Shown here: positions 57,825 through 64,000 of the stretch, piece after piece
Layout of the letters: every line of letters starts with the position of its first letter
How positions within the stretch are numbered: position 1 is the first letter of the stretch
Assembly: GCA_019054805.1 (NCBI GenBank)
Contig: JAHQIY010000015.1
Location: 1,682,001 to 1,746,000, forward strand
Origin: Brachionus manjavacas
Lineage: Eukaryota; Rotifera; Eurotatoria; Ploima; Brachionidae
Direction: 5' to 3'
DNA: 64,000 nucleotides
Translations under genes and position numbers: made by a program
The notes under the pieces: model-generated
Databases searched by the model: none
What the model was told of the DNA's origin: nothing
The model's input: only the letters and a program-made list of their open reading frames with translations

Positions 57825-58015
57825 AAAGCAGTCGAGTCCAAGTCCAGACTAAAAATTTTTTTTTCAAAAGTCCGAGCCAAAGACTTTTTTTGATTATTTA
57901 AAAAAATATTTAAATTAAACTGAGTCAAATAAATAGCATCGGCAGTCCAACAGTCAGAATCACTGATTACTGTGACGGCCTAGCAAGTTTCAATGTTCGG
58001 ACTTGGACTTTAATT
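57825..58015. repeat. AAGTC-rich repeat, block 3, ending near ATCACTGATTA
   Basis: GAGTCCAAGTCCAGACT and related words, followed by AGAATCACTGATTACTGT at about 57955-57972. The CAGTGAT complement mirrors CAGTGATGGG at 53926, as hAT-type terminal repeats would, though the interval contains the H1 gene and a LINE. Confidence 0.35.
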
Positions 58016-58034
58016 TAGGGCTCATAAACGACTC

Positions 58035-58510
58035 TAGAAAAAAGTCAAATTCTTAGGCATCACATCAGACTCAAAACTTACATTTAGTCCACTGGTGGAT
58101 CATTTAAAAGAGCGCTGTAATTCAAGGTTTGTTAATTCATTCTGGTCACAACTTTTCCTCCAAAAAATTGACCACAGATTAGATGAACTCGATGAGCGTT
58201 ATGTCAGGAGTGGTTTGGAAAAAAGTGTAAATATGGAAGTACAATTAGTAAAAGAGTATATTTCAGGTTTTCAATCCCGCTGTCTCAATTTTCCAACTTC
58301 TCTTTGCAATTTTAGGACTTTTTGAAGATTATTTCATGTTGTAATATTAATTTTCAATCCTAACTTTTGTTTTATACTTTTATTTTATTTTCTTTCTTTC
58401 CTTCAAACCGAAGACAAAAAATTTTAACTTTTCCTTTATATGCATTTCTTGTATTTTTTACTTTTACTTTTGAATATAATTTTTCTGAAGGGGCATTAGC
58501 TCGATCAATT
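58035..58510 (+). mobile_element. LINE C-terminal coding fragment and 3' end
   Basis: FLGITSDSKLTFSPLVDHLK then ERCNSRF is the post-RT motif of LINE polyproteins. The frame continues to a stop near 58325. A pyrimidine-rich 3'UTR leads to CTGAAGGGGCATTAGCTCGA at about 58485-58505, the same hairpin end found on the short dispersed elements. A coding segment between the two ends appears deleted. Confidence 0.6.
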
Positions 58511-58514
58511 CATT

Positions 58515-59072
58515 CCTTTTGATAAAATTTATGGTAACTCTTTTAAAAACGTAATTAAATTATTTTTTTATTAATAAAAATCGAAAACTTTATAAGATTA
58601 AATGAAAAAATTTATTTTTTTTAAAGTATTTTTTTGACAAAAACTATGAGTTTGAATTTTTTGAAAACGATTTAAATAAAACGTCATTTTCATCTCAAAC
58701 CAAGCATTATACATGGCTAAAGCACTAATCTAAAATTATATTGTAGACAAACACCCTTTTTTTGTTTAGTTAAATTATTTTGTTATAAATGAAAAAAAAA
58801 TAAATTTCATATAAAATGTCGCTTTTGAATCTTAAATATTTTAGTGATTTTAAACCAATAACATATTGGTGTCGTTGTACATATTTTAAAAAAGCGGATC
58901 GTCCCTAAAAAATTAAACCAGAAAAATTGAAATTTGGAGAAAAAAGATTTAATTATAAAATATTTTTATTAAAAAAAAAAGAGAAAATAAATAGAAATTT
59001 TTTAATTGTTGAGATTTTTGCCATAACCAAAATAAAAGTCTTTTAAATTTAAAATTATAATAATGTCATTTT

Positions 59073-59103
<31 letters not shown>

Positions 59104-59145
59104 ATGTTGTTGTCATTGTGGCTTTGTTTGTTAAATACTAAAATA
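58515..59145. other. AT-rich spacer with TTG trinucleotide run
   Basis: No gene. A (TTGTTGATG)-type run at 59072-59115 lies in the 3' region of the following minus-strand gene. Confidence 0.5.
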
Positions 59146-59149
59146 ATAT

Positions 59150-60457
59150 CTAGTAAATAGGAGATGAAGAAGAAGAAGAAGCAGCAGCAGCTTTGAATTC
59201 TTCATAGCTTAAAACGCCATCACCATTGGTGTCAATTGAAGCAAAGTAAGCTCTCAATTCAGATTCAGAGATTACTTTTTCACTACTCAATTCGATGTTG
59301 CTTGCAATGGAAGAAGCTTCTTGATATGACAACAAATTGGCTGATTCAGTTGATGTGATCAATCCGTATGGACTAGCTTCACTTGAAAACAAAGAAGCAT
59401 TGTATGTGATTCCGTTTTGGCTTAAGTATTGAGCATAGGCGGCCAAATCAGTTCGGCTCACGTCAACTAAGCTCAATGCTTCGACTTCACCTTCTAGTTG
59501 TGGCAAGTCGTGTTCTCTGTGACTGTCCGAGACAACAACACTTTGTGGAGCACCGAGTTTGGAGGCAGCTTGTTTGAATTCGTCATGTCTCAACAGTTCC
59601 GAGCCAAATCGTCTCGCATATTCATCTGGATTTGCCAATTGAGTGCCTAGATTTCTGTACTCACGAGTCACTTCGACTTCTGGAGCTTCCCATTGAATGA
59701 CCAAATTTCTTGGATTTGGCAAAACACAGTCTGGCTCAGCTCGATGATAAACAACTCTTCGGTTTGATTGCTTGAATGGCAACCACTTTTCCAAGAATAT
59801 TTGCTGTGGCTTTGGTGGAATTGGTGGCAAGCGTTCGACAACAACCTTACGAGCTGGTGGAGCCAACACTTTGCCTGGCACCAACACTTGTTGGTCTGGA
59901 ATTTGAGGCGGTGGTGGTGGTGGAACTTCGCGCAATACCAATGGAGCTGGATTGGCAGGCTTTGGCGGAGCTTGACGAACAACCAGTGGAGGAGCTGGAG
60001 CTATTTGTCTATTTGGCAATTGTCTCACAACAATGTCGCCTGGCTTTGGCGCTTTTGGTGGCTCCAAAAATCTAAACGCAACATCTTGAACATATCTTAT
60101 TTTCTCGCTTGGTTTCTTTCTGATCAACTCTGGATTTGGATCATTGTTCAATTTGTATTGATCCAATGATATCGGTGGCAAAAATCTACAATTTCCGCTT
60201 GCTTGACCACTCAACTGACCACTCAATTGACCACTCAATCGAGCATTCGATTGACCACTTGATACCACTTCAACATTTTGATATGAACTGCTGGCCACAC
60301 CACTCTGATCTCCACTAACTGGATAGCTTTGAGTGTATCCTTGTGAAATACTCGCTGCCGAAACACTTCTCAGAGCATTTTCTACCACACTGTTCAACTC
60401 GCTTTTGTTCACACTCGAGTGTTCATTGTTAGAATAGTTAACATAGGACATTTTCAA
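59150..60457 (-). CDS. proline-rich repeat protein with C-terminal EF-hand
   Basis: 435 residues in a single exon. The Ser-rich N-terminus has a short SGQL repeat (about residues 70-90). The middle (about 95-260) consists of spaced motifs VVRQLPNRQIAPAPP, LVVRQAPPKPANPAP, LVLREVPPPPPPQ and VVERLPPIPPKPQQ, then LEKWLPFKQSNRRVVYHRA. The C-terminal canonical EF loop DTNGDGVLSYEEF lies at about residue 415. Pro-rich VxRxxPPxP motifs of this kind suggest a cytoskeletal or extracellular structural protein, but I cannot name the family. A TATA box lies near 60557-60564. It shares its start (MSY) and single EF-hand with the 24538-24804 protein. Confidence 0.8.
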   Translation of the reverse strand: MKMSYVNYSNNEHSSVNKSELNSVVENALRSVSAASISQGYTQSYPVSGDQSGVASSSYQNVEVVSSGQSNARLSGQLSGQLSGQASGNCRFLPPISLDQYKLNNDPNPELIRKKPSEKIRYVQDVAFRFLEPPKAPKPGDIVVRQLPNRQIAPAPPLVVRQAPPKPANPAPLVLREVPPPPPPQIPDQQVLVPGKVLAPPARKVVVERLPPIPPKPQQIFLEKWLPFKQSNRRVVYHRAEPDCVLPNPRNLVIQWEAPEVEVTREYRNLGTQLANPDEYARRFGSELLRHDEFKQAASKLGAPQSVVVSDSHREHDLPQLEGEVEALSLVDVSRTDLAAYAQYLSQNGITYNASLFSSEASPYGLITSTESANLLSYQEASSIASNIELSSEKVISESELRAYFASIDTNGDGVLSYEEFKAAAASSSSSSPIY

Positions 60458-60556
60458 TTATTGACCTAAAAATTTGTTTTTTTGGTTTTTGAGTTTTAAG
60501 TTTTGTAATCGATTTAAATTTGTATTTTTGATTCACAAGATTTGGCCACAGCTTTT

Positions 60557-60564
60557 TTTTATAC
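60557..60564 (-). promoter_or_regulatory. TATA box of the proline-rich EF-hand gene
   Basis: TATAAAAA on the minus strand about 100 bases upstream of the ATG, equivalent in position to the box of the small EF-hand gene. Confidence 0.55.
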
Positions 60565-60569
60565 TCGTT

Positions 60570-61180
60570 TAGATTACAATCAATTCTTTGTATCAATGTT
60601 TGTCTATGCATTTTTTTAAGAGAAAATTTTTCACTTTGTTATCCAAGTTTATATTGTTAAAATATCGATTGTTTTTAATTAATTTATTGAAACAAAAAAT
60701 AATTTCTTTTAATATATTCAAATTTTGTTTGTTTAATTTTTTTAAATTATTTTTATACATTTCATTGAATCACATTTCCTAAAAAAGATTTTTTTTGTGT
60801 ATCATTTTTTTAATTAATTGATTTAATTTTGAATTTTTTTTTCTTTTAATTTATAAAAAATTCCTTTTAGTTTTAATGTTTTTATTAAAAAATTTAGATT
60901 GTAAAATGAATTTATTTAGGATTATCAATCAAATGAATGTTTTTTGTCTTATCTCTACTATTTTTAATCTCTTGTTGATTTTGAAATTTTTAAAAGAAGA
61001 GGTTCGTAACAAAATCTACAATAAATAAATAAATACAATGAACTAAAGCTGCGATTTAATTGCTCAAAAAATGCTTTTGATTTCAAAATAGAAAGTTATA
61101 AAAGTTTTAGGCTCTTTTTTAGTAATCATTTTTAGTAACTACTGAATTTGTTAATTAAAAATTTTTTAAAAAAGTTTTCT
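60570..61180. other. AT-rich spacer
   Basis: No supported gene. ORFs here are low-complexity Phe/Leu/Lys. Confidence 0.5.
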
Positions 61181-61182
61181 TT

Positions 61183-64000
61183 TTAATTAGGTCTAATAGA
61201 ATCAAACGGATTCTTGATTTCGAAAAAATTTGATAAAATATAAATAAACTGTCTTTGCACATCATCTCGAAAGAGGAAGATCAAAAAAAAAATTACACTA
61301 AAACCTAGGATGAGTAAAGAAAAAGTGCTTTTAAAAAACCTAACTGGATCTCTGCGAATTTTTTTGGCCAATTTTTGGTAATTAGAGGCCAAATAGCTAA
61401 TAAATCGTGTTCTAATGTTTGATACTATATTTTTTGATTTTGAATATTCATCATCTTTATTCAATTCCAAATCCGAACAGTCCAATGCACTTTTGGTAAA
61501 TCTTGAATGTACCAAATCCGAAACTATTTGCAAATTGGTCAAATTTTTGTCCAAACTGATTGAATTGTGCCTTCTTTTTTCACTTAATGAATTGTCCTTT
61601 GAATACCATCTGTCAGCTGGAGTTAATTCTTTGCATTGGTCTCCAATTTGACCCTCGAAATGCTTGGTTGAATTAAGGGTTGTTGAGTCAAACACTGGAT
61701 CCTCTGTGGGAGATGATACCAAAAAATATTCAATTTGATCAGTTTGATTTGGACAAAAGCTGGCCGATGATTTCTCAATTTTTTCATCGAATTCAATGTC
61801 ACACGAGACTGAATTCGGGTTCGGCGATGCTTCGATCATGTTCTTGTCATTTGATTCAACAAAAGTTAAGGAGTTTTTAATTGATAATGATTGAAAAAAT
61901 TTATGGTAACTCTTTGACTGCTGAATGAATTTTTGCAGACTTAACATTCAAATTAGATGCAAAAATATTTTAATTCCGTAAATAAAAATACTTGTTATTT
62001 AAATTATTATGATCATTTAGAATTAAATAATTGAACAGTTGCTCCATTAAACTCAGTTTTTTCTTGGTTTCCGGAGTTTTGTTGTTATTGGTGTCTCTCA
62101 ACTTTAACACATCTGACTTTGAAAATTTGTCTTGATGCTAAATTTTTAAATTAAATTTCCTCTTTAATTTCTGTTGATTAAGCATAAAACCTGTCTTCTG
62201 ATGGTATCAGTGAATTTCAAAAATTCTTCAACAGAATCAGCAACAGTCTCAAAATCGCTTTTTGACGATTCCTTTAGAAAATTCTTTGATTTGAATTCTT
62301 AAAACTATTTTAATTTTACTCTTGGAAATAAATTTGTCTCTATTAATTCGAGCATGAACGAATTCAAATTTGGCAATGGGCTCACTTGGTGACCATTTGA
62401 TCTGCATGATTTCAAATCAGTTTTTTCTATTTGATTTTCGAGTTTATTTCTTGGCTTCTTTGAACAATTCATTTTGACTTTTTGAAAATTTTCACAGCTA
62501 TTAGATGGTCTTATATTTTCCTTGTTTTGATTAGCAGAAGAATTTTTTTTGGATAATTTTTGGTTAAGACTTAAAAAGAGTAACTAGAGTGTGTTTCATT
62601 ATGAGCTATTTGCTTTACTTTTTCATCTCATTTTCCAAATTGGAACATTTTTCTCGCAACAGGTCAACTTCGAATTTTAATTCCTAAAGTTATAAACTTA
62701 TTAAAAAAAGAAGAAGAACAAATTTTTCCTACTTTATCATTCCAATAAGGCTTTGAGATCATCTCCTCGAAATGAGACAATTTTGATTCCAGCTAAAAAT
62801 AAAAGGCTTGTATTTTAAAAATTTTATTATCATTGTTATTTTTAGAAAAAAAATTACTTCATTGTTTTTTTTTTCCAATTTGGCATTTGCTGTTTGCAGA
62901 ACACTAATAATTTTCTGAAAAAATTATTTAATCTAAAAAAAATCACCAGAAAATCTACCTTTTGTTCGTCTTGATGTGACATGTAGCTTTTAATTTTAAG
63001 CTGACTCTCTTCGATCACTTTGGTCAATTGGAGCTCTTTATCTTTGACTAAAAATGAGCTTTCATCAAGCATTTGATTAAGATTAATATTTTGATCAGTC
63101 AAAAGGCTCAATTTTTTTTTAAGCTCATCATTTGTAGTGCGTAGATCATCAATATCTCTCTCATAGAACAAAACTCTGCTTTGAAAATCAGTGTTTTTTT
63201 TTATATGCTCACTGATTATCACACTTTGGTTCTCCAATTCGGTGCCTATTTGAGAATTAGTGTCCTCGGCAAGACACAATTGATCCCTTAAAATTTCAAT
63301 TTGATCGCGAAGCTTGAAATTCTCGGACTTTAAGTCTGCCAGCTCATTTTTGGTCCGGCTCAATTCAAGCTTTAAATCTTTGTCCAAAAGGTCATATTCA
63401 CTGAATTGATTCAGCTCGTTGTCAGACAGAGACAGCGATTTATTTGACAGTCTTATTTTTCTGAATTCATTTGAATTTTTAAATTTAAATTCGTCTTCCA
63501 TTCCGTTGGTGTGAATGGAACTCAGTTTTTCATTACAACTCACCGAATATCTGAGGTTTCTTAATTTTTTGTCACACAAATAAGAGTTTCGCTTGATCTG
63601 AGTTGCTTTAGGTTCCGTGCCAGGTCTTATTTGTTTGATTGATTTAATTAGCAATTCTTTGAAAGTATGAAAGTCCAAGCTTTTTTCCGACAAATCCGAG
63701 TCTGTCTCTAAATAAAAATACTCTTGGAAGTTTTTTTTCAGAAGCTCAATTAGATTGTTGTTGGGGTTTTTGTCGAAGATTTTGGTTTCAAAGTAATCTA
63801 TTATTTGATTGCAGATGACAAACGAGTGCTGTAGCTTGTCGTCCATTTCCGCATCGAAATTGGCACATTTGCTGAACAAATCTCTGAGTTGTTCGTCCAA
63901 GCATTCTTTAAAAAAAGCCACTTTAAGATTTAAGCTGAAAAAGTGAAATAGCCAGATAAAAGTGTACCATTGCCATAAAACAAAGCTGAAAAATTTTCAG
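61183..64000 (-). CDS. coiled-coil, tail-anchored membrane protein, multi-exon, 5' end outside the window
   Basis: Exons trace from about 63980 (LFYGN, open at the right edge) through 62960-63920 (FFKECLDEQLRDLF, then a long heptad-rich coiled coil such as LSRTKNELADLKSENFKLRD). Small exons follow between 62350 and 62910 (KIISVLQTANAKLEKKNNE, LESKLSHFEEMISKPYWND, ELKFEVDLLREKCSNLENEM, a Lys/Asn linker). Others lie at about 62200-62310 and 62000-62140 (SLMEQLFNYLILNDHNNLNN), with the last exon at 61183-61945. That exon ends with one transmembrane helix (FSLLILGFSVIFFLIFLF) and about 27 residues (DDVQRQFIYILSNFFEIKNP). The architecture resembles KASH-like or IRAG/LRMP proteins, or a golgin. I cannot decide from sequence. 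One internal junction (near 62300) is not resolved in phase. Confidence 0.6.

Noticed and set aside
59668-60318. Trp- or Val-rich ORFs across the proline-rich gene
   Set aside because: Frame shadows of the proline-rich repeats.
1-64000. tRNA, rRNA or snRNA genes
   Set aside because: I looked for cloverleaf, U-snRNA and rRNA landmarks by eye and found none convincing. A tRNAscan-SE/Infernal run would be decisive.
1-64000. A bacterial-type operon or horizontally acquired gene cluster
   Set aside because: All recognised genes have animal homologs with spliceosomal introns or animal-type architecture. Nothing points to recent bacterial transfer.

Overview
The window is nuclear DNA from an animal. 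It is very AT-rich (long A/T runs, genes standing out as GC-richer islands), with short GT-AG introns, AATAAA-type poly(A) signals and decayed non-LTR retrotransposons. Recognisable genes include animal-typical ones (UNC-13, an MKK4-type MAP2K, JTB, an EXD1-like piRNA-pathway protein, a linker histone H1). A small, compact-gened spiralian such as a monogonont rotifer would fit, but that is inference from base composition and protein style only. I could trace the splicing of most genes by hand using reading phase.

Layout. 1-16409 (minus): most of an unc-13 gene, running off the left edge inside the MUN domain. It has two phase-consistent 5' routes, a C2A-containing long form starting at 16409 and a short form starting at 12115 that carries a calmodulin-binding-like helix. 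An unrelated single-exon gene (8283-9131) is nested in an intron. 20094-21443 (plus): an ORP1/2-type oxysterol-binding protein. 24538-24804 (plus): a small EF-hand protein with a TATA box. 27724-29555 (plus): the ribosome-biogenesis WD40 protein UTP15 in six exons. 29.6-31 kb: short dispersed repeats and a small acidic ORF ending in a long A run. 32093-34399 (plus): an uncharacterised charged protein with two possible 5' exons. 34835-35920 (minus): a LINE remnant. 37.6 kb: a foldback element. 38105-39474 (plus): a predicted secreted WD40 protein.

40667-43493 (minus): a 26-copy, 108-bp tandem array, open in one frame and encoding a 36-residue repeat, broken by one extra base. 43844-45408 (minus): EXD1-like. 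45572-46247 (minus): JTB. 46753-47628 (minus) and 48290-48620 (plus): LINE fragments. 49035-50040 (minus): RBM22 lacking its RRM. 52002-53629 (plus): MKK4-type MAP2K. 54690-55750 (plus): LINE remnant. 56723-57466 (minus): histone H1. 58035-58510 (plus): LINE 3' end. 59150-60457 (minus): proline-rich EF-hand protein. 61183 to beyond 64000 (minus): coiled-coil, tail-anchored membrane protein.

The genes are not an operon. They are ordinary housekeeping, signalling and synaptic genes separated by AT-rich spacers. The most unusual items are the 108-bp coding-like array, the RRM-less RBM22, the secreted WD40 protein, the two-start unc-13 with a nested gene, and a family of short repeats that share a terminal hairpin plus ATTT-type tail with local LINE 3' ends.
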